DNA from: Candidatus Accumulibacter necessarius
Lineage (GTDB): Bacteria; Pseudomonadota; Gammaproteobacteria; Burkholderiales; Rhodocyclaceae
Assembly (NCBI GenBank): GCA_017302435.1
Contig: JAFLDL010000022.1
Location: 1 to 64,000 of the forward strand
Direction of reading: 5' to 3'
DNA: 64,000 nucleotides
Shown: positions 8,346-18,625 of the stretch, one piece after another
Layout: each line of letters begins with the position of its first letter
How positions within the stretch are numbered: the first letter of the stretch is position 1
Program-made: the position numbers and the translations under genes
Notes under the pieces: generated by a model
The model's input: the letters and a program-made list of their open reading frames with translations, nothing else
The model's database searches: none
What the model was told of the DNA's origin: nothing

Positions 8346-10094
8346 ATGGGCGCCGCGCTGACCCCGGCTCGTCGCTCGCCCCGTACCCGGGCGAGACCAG
8401 CCTCCGAACCCGCACAGCGCTTCGTCGATTTCTCCATCCGCGCGTGGCTGGAGGGGTATTCCGTCGGCGTCATCGCCCATTCATCCCCGGTCGGTGGCAT
8501 GCGCGCGCCGGCGTTCGTGCGCATTGGCGATTTTGACGCGCGTGCCTATCGCTTGCCCTTGCAGGCGGACTGGGCAGCGGCGGCGGCACTCGGCCGCGAA
8601 CTAGCGCGCTGGCTGCTGCCACCGCCGGTCTGGGCGCTGCTGGTCGACAGCCTGCGCGCCCTGGGCGCCTTGCCCGGCACAGGCCTGCGCCTGCGGCTGT
8701 GCCTCGCCGACGAGTTGATCGACCTGCCCTGGGAATATCTCTACCGCCCCGACGTGGCTGACGCGGCGCGGCCGCGCAGTGGCTTCCTGCTGATGGACAG
8801 CCGGCTGTCGCTGGTGCGCGAGCCACCGACGCTGCTTTCGCGCCCCGCGGCGGCGGCGCGAAAGCAGCGTGGCTTGTTCGTCGGCACACTGTGGAGCGAC
8901 CACACCGATGGCTGGGGCGTCAAGCAGGAGTTTCGCAGCCTCAAGCGCTCGCTCGCGCCGTTGTCCGACCTGGTCGAAATCGACTCGGTGTGGGCCGACG
9001 ATGCCGATGGCGTGCAAGCGCAACTGGCGCGCGGCTGCGACTTCTTCCACTACGCCGGTCATGTCGACATCGACGGCAGCCAGGCCAGCCTGGTCGCGCT
9101 GGTCAATCCAGCGGTCGCGCAAGCCACCGACGAGCAGATGCTCGGCGGCGGCTTCGAGGACAGCCCCTCGCCTGCCGGCTGGAACCGCGTCGAGCGCCTG
9201 GCGCCACTGCTCAAGCACGCCGGCGTCCGCTGCGTGATGCTCAACGCCTGCAACAGCGGCTACTGGCCGGTGGCACAGCATTTCCTGCGTGCCGGCATTG
9301 GCTGCCTGGTGGGCGTGCAAGGCCTGGTCAGCAACCTCGCCGCGCTGCACTTCGCCGAAAGGCTGTACCGTTCGCTGGCGCTTGGCTTGTCGGTAGACGA
9401 GGCGGTGTCGTGGGCGCGCCTGCACGTCATGGACGACTCGCGCAGCTGGTGGCCGTGCGACTGGGGCCGTTTCATGGTCTACATGCCGGCCGAGTCTTCG
9501 GTGCTGTTCCCGCCTGCGGCGCGCAGCGGCGGTGACGAGCGTCGCGAGGCCGCCGTAGCCGCGCATGCCGCAACCGCCCTGCGTACGCAGCGGCGTGCGT
9601 CCCGGCACGACGCGGAGTCCTACCAGCGCCAGCTCTCCGACATGGCGCAAGTCTGCGTTCTGATCCTCGGGCGCTTCACCGACGAGCGCAAGGCTGTGCT
9701 TGACGACATTCGCCGTGCTCTGACGCAACTCGACCGCGGCTACGTGCCCATCCTCTTCGATTTCGAGAAGGCTCCCGAGCGCGACCTGATCGAATCCGTG
9801 CTGCGCTTCGCCGGCGTCTCGCGGTTCATCATTGCTGACCTGTCCGACCCGAAGAGCGTCCCCGCCGAGTTGCAGGCCATTGTTCCGGCGCATCCGTCGG
9901 TACCGATCATTCCCCTGATCGAGGACTCACAGCGCGAGTACCCGGTGTCCGACCATATCCTCCGTCGTGAATCCGTGCTGCAGCCCGTCGTCCGCTACCG
10001 CGACCGGGCGCACCTGCAGCGCATCTTTGGCAGCGAGATCATCGAGCCGGCCGAACGCCTGGTCGCCCGGCTGCGGCCACCGCTGCTGGTCTGA
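8346..10094 (+). CDS. CHAT-domain protease with C-terminal TIR-like domain
   Basis: A 582-residue protein. The first 400 residues are a CHAT (caspase-like) domain: a beta-rich start, LIDLPWEYLY near 125, and the His/Cys dyad in HYAGH (His239) and LNACNSG (Cys302). After a variable linker, residues about 430-575 form a Rossmann-like domain (VCVLILGRFTDERKAVLDDI, FIIADLSDPKSVPAEL) that resembles TIR-like modules of bacterial conflict proteins. CHAT proteins often cleave a partner as part of stress or anti-phage programmes. No partner gene is obvious next door. No clear ribosome site precedes the ATG, so an internal start is possible. The protease fold is confident; the role is inferred. Confidence 0.8.
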   Translation: MGAALTPARRSPRTRARPASEPAQRFVDFSIRAWLEGYSVGVIAHSSPVGGMRAPAFVRIGDFDARAYRLPLQADWAAAAALGRELARWLLPPPVWALLVDSLRALGALPGTGLRLRLCLADELIDLPWEYLYRPDVADAARPRSGFLLMDSRLSLVREPPTLLSRPAAAARKQRGLFVGTLWSDHTDGWGVKQEFRSLKRSLAPLSDLVEIDSVWADDADGVQAQLARGCDFFHYAGHVDIDGSQASLVALVNPAVAQATDEQMLGGGFEDSPSPAGWNRVERLAPLLKHAGVRCVMLNACNSGYWPVAQHFLRAGIGCLVGVQGLVSNLAALHFAERLYRSLALGLSVDEAVSWARLHVMDDSRSWWPCDWGRFMVYMPAESSVLFPPAARSGGDERREAAVAAHAATALRTQRRASRHDAESYQRQLSDMAQVCVLILGRFTDERKAVLDDIRRALTQLDRGYVPILFDFEKAPERDLIESVLRFAGVSRFIIADLSDPKSVPAELQAIVPAHPSVPIIPLIEDSQREYPVSDHILRRESVLQPVVRYRDRAHLQRIFGSEIIEPAERLVARLRPPLLV

Positions 10095-10136
10095 GGGTGG
10101 CGCTGTCGGCCCGGGCCGGACCGACCGCGCCCGAGC

Positions 10137-10601
10137 TCACTGGTTGGCAAAGGTCTCCGGCATCTGCAGGGCAACGACTTCGCCCCGCGCCGTGGCGACG
10201 CCATCGGCGTAAACCGTCGCTTCGACGACGACCTTGCGGCCCTTGATTTCCTTCACCCTGCCGCGAATTTCAAGCACCGGGCCGAGCGGCGTCGGCTTCA
10301 GATAGCTGACCTGCAGCGACCCGGTGACGAAGCGGAAGGCCGGCAGGCTGTCCATTGACCGGTTCTCGGCGCGATACATCGCGGCAGCTGCGGTGCTGGT
10401 GCCATGGCAGTCGATCAGCGAGGCCAGCAGGCCGCCATAGACGAAGCCGGGAATCGCGGTGTGCTCGGGTCGGGGCTGGAAGCGGGTGACGGTCTCGTCG
10501 CCCTCCCAGTACGTCTTGATCTGGTGGCCGTGCTCATTGAGGCGGCCGCAGCCGTAGCAATGGGCGACATTCTCCGGGTAGTAGTCCTGAAAAGCCTGCA
10601 T
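10137..10601 (-). CDS. PaaI-family hotdog thioesterase
   Basis: A 154-residue single hotdog-fold protein. Visible elements are HCYGCGRLNEHGHQIK at the N-terminus, then GFVYGGLLASLIDCHGT, the PaaI-type helix-loop with the acidic residue, and a closing beta-strand block (SYLKPTPLGPVLEIRGRVKEI). It probably hydrolyses an acyl-CoA. The start at 10601 is preferred over one 13 residues earlier because AAGGAAAT precedes it at the right spacing. It stands alone, convergent with the CHAT gene. Confidence 0.85.
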   Translation of the reverse strand: MQAFQDYYPENVAHCYGCGRLNEHGHQIKTYWEGDETVTRFQPRPEHTAIPGFVYGGLLASLIDCHGTSTAAAAMYRAENRSMDSLPAFRFVTGSLQVSYLKPTPLGPVLEIRGRVKEIKGRKVVVEATVYADGVATARGEVVALQMPETFANQ

Positions 10602-10732
10602 GCGATTTCCTTGTGCTCGGGTTGGCGGAGGATACTGCAATCATCAATTCAACAAAGTGGCTTGCCGCTGGCGCGGATGTCGCCAGCCGGACGGACGTCA
10701 AGCAGGAAACCACAATTTCGCGGGCGCCGCCG

Positions 10733-11254
10733 CTACAAAGCCTCGAGTTCGCGCTGATAGCGCTGCCAGTTGGCGACATAGTGTTCGGCGCTGTGCAGCA
10801 GGCGGGCCACCTCTTCCTCGCTGAGCTGGCGAACCACCTTGCCCGGCGAGCCGACGATCAGCGAGTGGTCGGCAAACACCTTGCCCTCGGGGATCAGCGT
10901 GTTGGCGCCGACGATGCAGCCCTTGCCGATGACTGCGCGGTTGAGCAGCACCGAGCCGATGCCAATCAGCGAACCGTCGCCGACCGTGCAGCCGTGCAGC
11001 ATCACCAGATGACCGACGGTGACGTCGCGGCCGATCGACAGCGGTACGCCCTCGTCGGTATGCAGGACGCAGTTGTCCTGGATATTGCTGTTCTCGCCGA
11101 TGCTGATCGGGTCGTTGTCACCGCGCAGCGTCGTGTTCCACCAGATCGAAGCGTTTCTGGCCAGGCGCACGTCGCCGATGACAATCGCGTTCGGGGCGAC
11201 CCAGCTTTGCGGGTCGAGCTGTGGGCGCCGGGCGCCGAGGGCGTAAAGGGGCAT
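10733..11254 (-). CDS. Gamma-carbonic anhydrase family protein
   Basis: A 173-residue left-handed beta-helix protein with hexapeptide repeats. The zinc-ligand histidines of the gamma-CA/YrdA family appear in DNCVLHTDEG and TVGHLVMLHG. The C-terminal helix (EEEVARLLHSAEHYVANWQR) is typical. Such proteins bind zinc or iron; some hydrate CO2, but many have no proven activity. It is a single minus-strand gene, 51 bp downstream of the export operon's last stop, so it could be read through from that operon. Confidence 0.9.
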   Translation of the reverse strand: MPLYALGARRPQLDPQSWVAPNAIVIGDVRLARNASIWWNTTLRGDNDPISIGENSNIQDNCVLHTDEGVPLSIGRDVTVGHLVMLHGCTVGDGSLIGIGSVLLNRAVIGKGCIVGANTLIPEGKVFADHSLIVGSPGKVVRQLSEEEVARLLHSAEHYVANWQRYQRELEAL

Positions 11255-11304
11255 GGGATGGGTCCTCGCGGGGGGTGGCGGAAGGGAGATTGTAGCCTGT
11301 CCGG

Positions 11305-12518
<1,214 letters not shown>

Positions 12519-12525
<7 letters not shown>

Positions 12526-13235
12526 GTCGCTGCGGCCAGAGCTGGCGCCGGCGTCGGCAGATCGCTAACGATCAGGCCGTCGCGGAAACGCACCTGTCGC
12601 CGGGCGTAAGCGGCGATGTCGGCCTCGTGGGTCACCAGCACGATGGTGATCCCCTCGCGGTTGAGTTCAGCGAACAGGGCCATGATCTCGTCGCTGGTAT
12701 GGCTGTCCAGGTTCCCGGTGGGTTCGTCGGCGAGGATCAGTCGTGGCGAGTTGACCAGTGCGCGCGCGATCGCCACCCGTTGCTGCTGGCCGCCCGAGAT
12801 GCGGCTCGGCAGCGATGCCGTGTAATCGCCGAGGCCGACCCGGCCCAGTTCCAGCCGTGCCCGTGCCCGCCGCGCCTCGCGCTCGAAGCCGGCATAGACC
12901 AGCGGCAGGGCGACGTTGTCTTCGAGCGTCATCCGCGGCAACAGGTTGAAGCCCTGGAAGACGAAGCCGATGGTCAGGTTGCGCAGCGCCGCCAGTTCGT
13001 CCTTGCCAAGTTGGGCGGCGTTGCGACCGACCAGGAAGTAGTCGCCGCTACTCGGCGTATCGAGGCAGCCGAGCAGGTTCATGAAGGTCGACTTGCCGGA
13101 CCCCGAGGGCCCCATGATGGCGACGAATTCGCCGGCCTCGATCTCCAGATCGACCCCTCGCAGTGCCGGAAATGGCCCGGCGGCGGTGAGGTAGGATTTG
13201 CCGAGGCCGGCGACGCGAATGATCGCCTCGGGCAT
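12519..13235 (-). CDS. MacB/LolD-type ABC transporter ATPase
   Basis: A 238-residue nucleotide-binding subunit with Walker [11 protein letters not shown]-loop [14 protein letters not shown], signature [15 protein letters not shown], Walker [13 protein letters not shown] and switch VTHEAD. It is of the LolD/MacB/FtsE class that drives mechanotransmission rather than translocation through the membrane domain. It overlaps the permease start by 7 bp, and its own start abuts the MacA stop, so the cluster is tightly co-translated. Confidence 0.95.
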
Positions 13236-14476
13236 CAGAACAATCTCATCCCGACGCTGCTCGGCTTGCCGCTGCTGCTGGCAATGTTCTCGCCGATGAC
13301 GACCTTGTCGCCGGCCTTCAGCTCGCCGCCGACTACCTCCGTATTGCGGCTGTCGGTGATCCCGAGCTGAACACTCACCGGCTTCAGCTCACCCTGGTCG
13401 ATCACGTAGACCGTGCCGCTGGCGGTGTCGCGCTTCTTGCCCTTGCCCCTCGCCTCGCCGGCGCCGCCGCTGCCACTCGTCGCACTCGGGCCGCCAGCTG
13501 GCGGCGCACCGCTGGCCGGCTTGTCGCCGTTGCCGCCACCGCTGCCGTTGGTCTCGCTGGGCTTGAAACGCAGCGCCGCGTTGGGCACCAGCAAGGCGTC
13601 CTCGCGGCTGGCGACACCGATGCTGACGTAGGCGGTCATGCCGGGCAGCAGAAGATGGTCGGGGTTCGAAAGCGAGACCCGCACGTTGTAGGTGACGACG
13701 TTCTGCTGCGTCGTCGGGTTGAGGCGAATCTGCTGCACCTGCCCCTGGAAACTGCGATTCGGGAAAGCGTCGACGGTAAAGCGCACCTTCTGTCCTTCGC
13801 GGATGCTGCCGATGTCGGCCTCGGCAAAGCTTGAATCGATGCGCATCTCCGAGAGATCCTGCGCGATCTTGATCAGCGTCGGCGTTTGCAGGGTGGCAGC
13901 GACGGTCTGCCCGAGATCGACCACGCGGTCGATGACGGTGCCCGAAACCGGCGAACGGATCGTCGTGTAACGCAGGTTGACCTGATCCTTCTCGGCCGCC
14001 GCCCTTGCCTGCGCGAGTTGCGCCTCGGTCGAGCGGCGCGTCTGGATCGCCTGTTCGAGTTCCTGCCGCGAGATATATTCCTGTTCGAAAAGGGCCTTCA
14101 TGCGCGCTTCCGTGGCCCGCGCCAGATCGAGCGCGGCGCTCACATTGACCACGTTGGCTTCCGACTGCCGCGCTTGCGCGGCGAGCAGCCGGTCGTCGAG
14201 TTCGAGCAGCGCCTGGCCCTTCTCGACCTGGTCGTTGAAGTCGACATACAGCCGGGTCACCGTTCCGGAAACCTGCGTGCCGACATTGACCAGCACCACC
14301 GGGTTGAGCGTCCCGTTGGCCGAGACGGTCTGCGTCAGGTCACCCCGTTCGATGGCCTGCACCTTGTAGCGCTGCTCCAGTGACTGTTCGCTGCTCTGGC
14401 GGTACCAATAGGCACCGCCGGCAGCCAGGGCGATCAGGAGGAGGGCGAGAGCGGATTTCTGGCGCGGGATTTTCAT
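13235..14476 (-). CDS. MacA-type periplasmic adaptor (membrane fusion protein)
   Basis: A 413-residue HlyD/MacA adaptor. The N-terminal anchor is ALALLLIALAAGGAYWY, followed by barrel-sandwich lipoyl halves (GTQVSGTVTRLYVDFNDQVEKG) and an alpha-hairpin coiled coil (about 95-165). The second lipoyl half (TTIRSPVSGTVIDRVVDLGQ) and the beta-barrel come next. A Gly/Ser/Pro/Ala-rich insert near 315-345 is unusual and probably a disordered surface loop. It links the ABC pump in the inner membrane to the TolC channel. Its ATG overlaps the TolC stop. Confidence 0.93.
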   Translation of the reverse strand: MKIPRQKSALALLLIALAAGGAYWYRQSSEQSLEQRYKVQAIERGDLTQTVSANGTLNPVVLVNVGTQVSGTVTRLYVDFNDQVEKGQALLELDDRLLAAQARQSEANVVNVSAALDLARATEARMKALFEQEYISRQELEQAIQTRRSTEAQLAQARAAAEKDQVNLRYTTIRSPVSGTVIDRVVDLGQTVAATLQTPTLIKIAQDLSEMRIDSSFAEADIGSIREGQKVRFTVDAFPNRSFQGQVQQIRLNPTTQQNVVTYNVRVSLSNPDHLLLPGMTAYVSIGVASREDALLVPNAALRFKPSETNGSGGGNGDKPASGAPPAGGPSATSGSGGAGEARGKGKKRDTASGTVYVIDQGELKPVSVQLGITDSRNTEVVGGELKAGDKVVIGENIASSSGKPSSVGMRLF

Positions 14477-15912
14477 GGTTTGCGGGCTTTCTGGCCAGCG
14501 CTGAGCGACAGCAGCCGGCTATCGAGGGTGCCGATTGCCCTGGCCAGCGCGGCGCGCGAGACATACCACTCGAGCACTGCCTGGATGCGTTGCAGGCGGG
14601 CGTTGGCGAGCGCGCTCTGGGCGTTGAGGACGTCGAGGATGTTGCCGACGCCAGCCTTGTAGCGGCCGAGCGCGACGCGTTCGGACTGCTCCGCGCTGGC
14701 CAGCAGGTCGGCAGTGGTGCGTATCGTCTGGGTGGCCGTGGTCAGGTTCTGGTAGGCCTCCCAGACGTCGAGTGCCACCTGCTGGCGGACGTTGTCGCGA
14801 CGGGCCGCCTGTACCTCGGTGCGGGCCTCGGCGGCGCGCACGCTGTAGGTGGTGCTGAAGCCCGAAAAAAACGGCAGGTTAACCACCAGCCCGATCGAAT
14901 TGCTGTTGGCCGAGGCGCCGCCGAGGTCTTCCCATTTCGGGCCGGCGCTCAGCGACAGCGTCGGCAGACCGGCGGCGCGCGCGTAGTCGACGCCGGACTG
15001 TGCCGCTCTCAGTTCGGCTTCTGCGGCCTGGAGGTCAGGGCGGCGCTCGCGTGCTTCGGCGATCAGTGCCGCGACGTCGCCCTCGAAGCTCGCTTCCGGG
15101 CTGGCCGCGGGGATGTCGTCGAGTGGCAGCGGCTGGTTGGCGTCCAGGCCCATGACGTTGGCCAGCCGGCCGAGCGTGTTGCGTTGCACGCCCTCGGCCC
15201 TGATGCGGGTGAGCGTCGCCTGCGACCAGGCGGTCTGTGCCTGCAGCCGGTCGGCCGGGGTGCCGGTGCCGACCTGGTAGCGGACCTCGGCCGCCGAGAG
15301 ACTTTCCCGGCTGGCTCTTTCCGATTCGCGGGCGGCGGTGACGGCCGCACGGGCCGCCTGGGCATTGTAGTAGGCCCGCAGCGCCTCGAGGAAGACATTC
15401 TGGACGGTCGCGTCGAGCGTCGAAACGGCAGCGCTCATCAACTGTCGCGCGACTTCGAGGTTGGCCGAACGGGCGCCGAAGTCGAACAGCAGCCAGGAGA
15501 GCGTCAGCGCGGCGTTGCTCTGGTTGGCGCTGCGCGAATCGACCCTCACCCGGCTGCCAGCGACGCGGCCGTCAAGGGCGGGCAGGAAATCGGCTTGCGC
15601 CAGACCGACCTGTGCCGCCTGCAGCCGCGTCGCGGACCAGACCTCGCGCGTGGTCGGATTGCGGCACAGCGCGAGGTCGACCACTTCCAGCAGGCCGTAA
15701 GGGACGTCGGCCGCCAGCGGCTGGCAGGGCAGGGCGGCGCCATCGATGATCAGGGCTGGTGGCGGCGGGGTGAGCGCACCGGTGGCGAAGGGATCGCCCA
15801 GTTCGAAGGCCTGCAGCTCGCCGGCAAGTGCCGCCAGGAGCGTAGCGATGGCGAGTCGGCGGGGGGGCGTCCGGGTGCGCAACGAAAGTGCTGGAGGTGT
15901 CGTGTAAGCCAT
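14473..15912 (-). CDS. TolC-family outer-membrane efflux channel
   Basis: A 479-residue TolC/OEP protein with a cleavable signal peptide (about 1-35, LAIATLLAALAGELQA). Two OEP repeats of long amphipathic helices follow, for example ALDATVQNVFLEALRAYYNAQAA and its counterpart VALDVWEAYQNLTTATQTI. It is the first gene of the four-gene export operon, so the promoter should lie in 15913-16000. It forms the trimeric outer-membrane and periplasmic tunnel docking onto the MacA adaptor. Confidence 0.93.
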   Translation of the reverse strand: MAYTTPPALSLRTRTPPRRLAIATLLAALAGELQAFELGDPFATGALTPPPPALIIDGAALPCQPLAADVPYGLLEVVDLALCRNPTTREVWSATRLQAAQVGLAQADFLPALDGRVAGSRVRVDSRSANQSNAALTLSWLLFDFGARSANLEVARQLMSAAVSTLDATVQNVFLEALRAYYNAQAARAAVTAARESERASRESLSAAEVRYQVGTGTPADRLQAQTAWSQATLTRIRAEGVQRNTLGRLANVMGLDANQPLPLDDIPAASPEASFEGDVAALIAEARERRPDLQAAEAELRAAQSGVDYARAAGLPTLSLSAGPKWEDLGGASANSNSIGLVVNLPFFSGFSTTYSVRAAEARTEVQAARRDNVRQQVALDVWEAYQNLTTATQTIRTTADLLASAEQSERVALGRYKAGVGNILDVLNAQSALANARLQRIQAVLEWYVSRAALARAIGTLDSRLLSLSAGQKARKP

Positions 15913-16154
15913 TTTTCGCTAGTATAGCCAGCCTGGCAGCGATCTCGTGCGACCCGGGCACCCGGAAACGCATTTGCCGCTCGCGATTGCGTTAGCAAAT
16001 GTTACAGGCCGCGGTGCTGATCCGGTCGCGAGAGAACGGACGGAGCGAAGACAGCCGACGCCCCTGGTGCATCGCTGCCTCACTGCTAGCTGCCTGCGTC
16101 AGCCAGGTGCAGCGCTGGTGCCGGTCTGGCTGACTGGCCATTGGGGAACACGTC

Positions 16155-16508
16155 ATGCCGTGGATGGAAACGATCAGCCTGCTCTTTCTGCTTGCCCTCG
16201 CCTGGTTCTGGTTCGACAGCTTCCAGGCACGTGCGGCGGGGATGGCCGCTGCGCGTGCCGCCTGCGCGGCTGAAAACCTGCTGCTGCTCGATGACACAGT
16301 CGCGCTCGGCGGGTTGCGGCCGGCGCGCGATGACGATGGCCGCCTGCGCCTGCGGCGCGTCTATCACTTCGAGTACAGCGATACCGGAGACAATCGCCGG
16401 CAGGGTTACGTCACCCTGCTCGGCAGCGATTTGCTGATGCTGCACCTGCCGCATGCCCCAGCCCCCCGGCTACGGGTGGTGGCCAGCGGCAGCGACGAAC
16501 TCCATTGA
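16155..16508 (+). CDS. DUF3301 family protein
   Basis: A 117-residue protein with one N-terminal membrane segment (about 4-20, METISLLFLLALAWFWFDS) and a cytoplasmic domain with RLRRVYHFEYSDTGDNRRQGYVTLLG, the hallmark of DUF3301. Members are widespread in beta- and gammaproteobacteria and of unknown function. It lies 28 bp before the NusG-like gene, which may be co-transcribed. Confidence 0.85.
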   Translation: MPWMETISLLFLLALAWFWFDSFQARAAGMAAARAACAAENLLLLDDTVALGGLRPARDDDGRLRLRRVYHFEYSDTGDNRRQGYVTLLGSDLLMLHLPHAPAPRLRVVASGSDELH

Positions 16509-16536
16509 CGGCGGCGACGGGATCCGGGGATACTGA

Positions 16537-17061
16537 GTGGCCGTGTCCCCCATCCCGCCCCCATCGATAGCGTGGTACGTCTGCCTCACCAAGCCGCGGC
16601 GGGAAGCGTTCGCGGTGCGCAAGCTCGAGGAGCAGGGGTACGAGGTTTTCCTGCCCCTGCTGACGCAATGGCAGAAGAACAAGGATGGCTGGACGAAAAA
16701 GCAGCAGGTGATGTTCCCGCGCTATGGCTTTGTCCGTTGCAGCCGCCCCGGGCAAAGCATCGCGCCCATCCGCAGCACTCCCGGCGTGACCGGCCTGGTG
16801 ACCTTCGGTAACGTTCCCGCGACGCTCGATGAAGCCACTCTGGCGGCGATTCGCTCGCTGGCTGAACACCAGGCAAGGGCGCTGGATGAGAAGCAGCTTC
16901 CCTTTCAGGCCGGTGACAGCGTGGCAATCGCCGACGGCCCCCTCAAGGGCATGTCCGGCATCGTTTCCGCCGTTGCCGAAGAACGGGTGACCGTGATGCT
17001 CAGCCTCCTGGGCCGCGAAAAGCCCGTAGCCGTACCGACCGGCCACCTGACCCTGGCCTGA
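16537..17061 (+). CDS. rfaH: RfaH-type specialised NusG paralogue
   Basis: A 174-residue NusG-family elongation factor. The NGN domain starts WYVCLTKPRREAFAVRKLEEQGYEVFLP and includes PRYGFVRC. The C-terminal KOW segment is near 122-160 (AGDSVAIADGPLKGMSGIV). Compared with housekeeping NusG the start and the HTT-like region fit RfaH/TaA-type factors, which bind RNA polymerase at an ops element and prevent premature termination in long surface-polysaccharide operons. An exact ops sequence occurs 2.8 kb downstream, ahead of gmd. The GTG start at 16537 is followed by a second GTG two codons later. No housekeeping NusG neighbours (secE, rplK) are present, which supports the specialised role. Confidence 0.88.
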   Translation: MAVSPIPPPSIAWYVCLTKPRREAFAVRKLEEQGYEVFLPLLTQWQKNKDGWTKKQQVMFPRYGFVRCSRPGQSIAPIRSTPGVTGLVTFGNVPATLDEATLAAIRSLAEHQARALDEKQLPFQAGDSVAIADGPLKGMSGIVSAVAEERVTVMLSLLGREKPVAVPTGHLTLA

Positions 17062-17161
17062 GCCGCCGTGCATGCACCCGCGCAGACCGCCGCTCGCCTC
17101 CTGACTGCCTTGCCGTCCGGCAGGCAGCACGTTCACCTGTCTCCCACTGCCGATAACGACC

Positions 17162-18571
17162 ATGACCTCGACCCTTGCAGCCAGAATAAGCCATCACGGC
17201 GCCGTTGACGGCGTCACCGGCTCCTGCCACCAGCTCAGCCTGCCCGACGGGCAATCCGTGCTGGTGGACTGCGGTCTTTTTCAGGGCGCGGAAACCTCAC
17301 GCGAAGGCGCCGGGGCCGAACGACTGGACATCACCTTCCTGATCGATCGGGTGCGCGCGCTGGTCGTCAGCCACGTGCACATCGACCATGTCGGGCGCAT
17401 CCCCAGGTTGCTGGCGGCCGGTTACCGCGGGCCGATCGTTTGCAGCCAGGCCTCTGCGGTGCTGCTGCCGCTGGTCCTCGAAGATGCCCTGAAGGTCGGA
17501 TTCACCCGCGACCAGGCGCTGATCAGCGGCTTTCTCAAGCAAATCCGCCAGCAGACCATCGCCGTACCGTACAAACAATGGCGCACGATCATCAGCGGCG
17601 AAGTGGCGCTGCGCGTCAGGCTGTCGCCGGCGGGCCACATCCTCGGCTCGGCCTACGTCGAATTCGATCTCAAGCGGGGCCAGGAGACACAGCGCGTCGT
17701 CTTCTCCGGTGACCTCGGCGCCCCCTACACCCCCTTGCTGCCAGCGCCCCGATCGCCCTACGGCGCCGACGTCGTCGTCCTCGAAAGCACCTACGGCGAC
17801 CGCACCCATGAAAGCCGCAAGGATCGCCGTCAGCGCCTGCAGGCCCTCTGCGAACGCTGCTTTGGCAACAAGGGCAGCCTGCTCATCCCGGCCTTCAGCA
17901 TCGGCCGCACGCAGGAACTGCTCTACGAACTGGAAGAAATCATCCACCGCAACCGCCAGCGTCCCGCCGCGCCGGGCGTCACCTGGGACGACCTCGACAT
18001 CATCGTCGACTCCCCGCTGGCGGCGGATTTCACCGCCGGCTATGGCCAACTGCGCGAGCACTGGGACAGCGAAGCGCGGCGCAAAGTGGCCGCCGGGCGC
18101 CACCCGCTGGCCTTCGAACAGCTCACCACCATCGACGACCACGCCACCCACCTCGGGGCCGTCGAGTACCTGGCGCGCACCGCGCGCCCGGCGATCGTCA
18201 TCGCCGCCAGTGGCATGTGCAGTGGCGGCCGCATCGTCAACTACCTCAAGGCGATGCTCGGCGATCCGCGCCACGATGTCCTGCTCATCGGCTACCAGGC
18301 GGCCGGCACGCCGGGCAGGCAAATCCAGCAGTATGGCCCGAAGGGTGGCCATGTCGACCTCGATGGTCAGCGCTACCCGATTCGCGCCGGCATCCACACC
18401 CTCGGCGGCTACTCCGCCCATGCTGACCAGAAGGACCTCCTCAACTTCATCGGCCGCATGCGCCAAAAGCCACGGCAGGTCCGCCTGGTGCACGGCGATG
18501 CCGGTGCCAAACAGTCCCTCGCCGCCGCGATCAGGCAACGCCACCCGAACACCGAAGTCATCATCCCCTGA
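17162..18571 (+). CDS. Metallo-beta-lactamase / beta-CASP RNA-processing family nuclease
   Basis: A 469-residue protein with an MBL fold, metal motif SHVHIDHVGRIP near residue 65, a beta-CASP insertion (IPAFSIGRTQELLYELEEII) and a C-terminal RMMBL segment (GGYSAHADQKDLLNFI). This is the architecture of bacterial Ysh1/CPSF73-like proteins. Several are RNases; others have unproven substrates. It has its own upstream gap and is followed by a repeat-flanked transposase. Confidence 0.9.
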   Translation: MTSTLAARISHHGAVDGVTGSCHQLSLPDGQSVLVDCGLFQGAETSREGAGAERLDITFLIDRVRALVVSHVHIDHVGRIPRLLAAGYRGPIVCSQASAVLLPLVLEDALKVGFTRDQALISGFLKQIRQQTIAVPYKQWRTIISGEVALRVRLSPAGHILGSAYVEFDLKRGQETQRVVFSGDLGAPYTPLLPAPRSPYGADVVVLESTYGDRTHESRKDRRQRLQALCERCFGNKGSLLIPAFSIGRTQELLYELEEIIHRNRQRPAAPGVTWDDLDIIVDSPLAADFTAGYGQLREHWDSEARRKVAAGRHPLAFEQLTTIDDHATHLGAVEYLARTARPAIVIAASGMCSGGRIVNYLKAMLGDPRHDVLLIGYQAAGTPGRQIQQYGPKGGHVDLDGQRYPIRAGIHTLGGYSAHADQKDLLNFIGRMRQKPRQVRLVHGDAGAKQSLAAAIRQRHPNTEVIIP

Positions 18572-18583
18572 CCGATTTCCCAT

Positions 18584-18607
18584 GTAGGAGCCCGATTCAT
18601 CGGGCGA
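18584..18607 (+). repeat. Family-B REP, left flank of RAYT-B
   Basis: GTAG followed by the palindrome GCCCGATTCATCGGGC (separated by GA bases), 24 bp in all. The copy at 19081-19104 is its perfect inverted match, so the two bracket the transposase gene. Confidence 0.95.
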
Positions 18608-18625
18608 CTTCTTCGCTAACGAACC

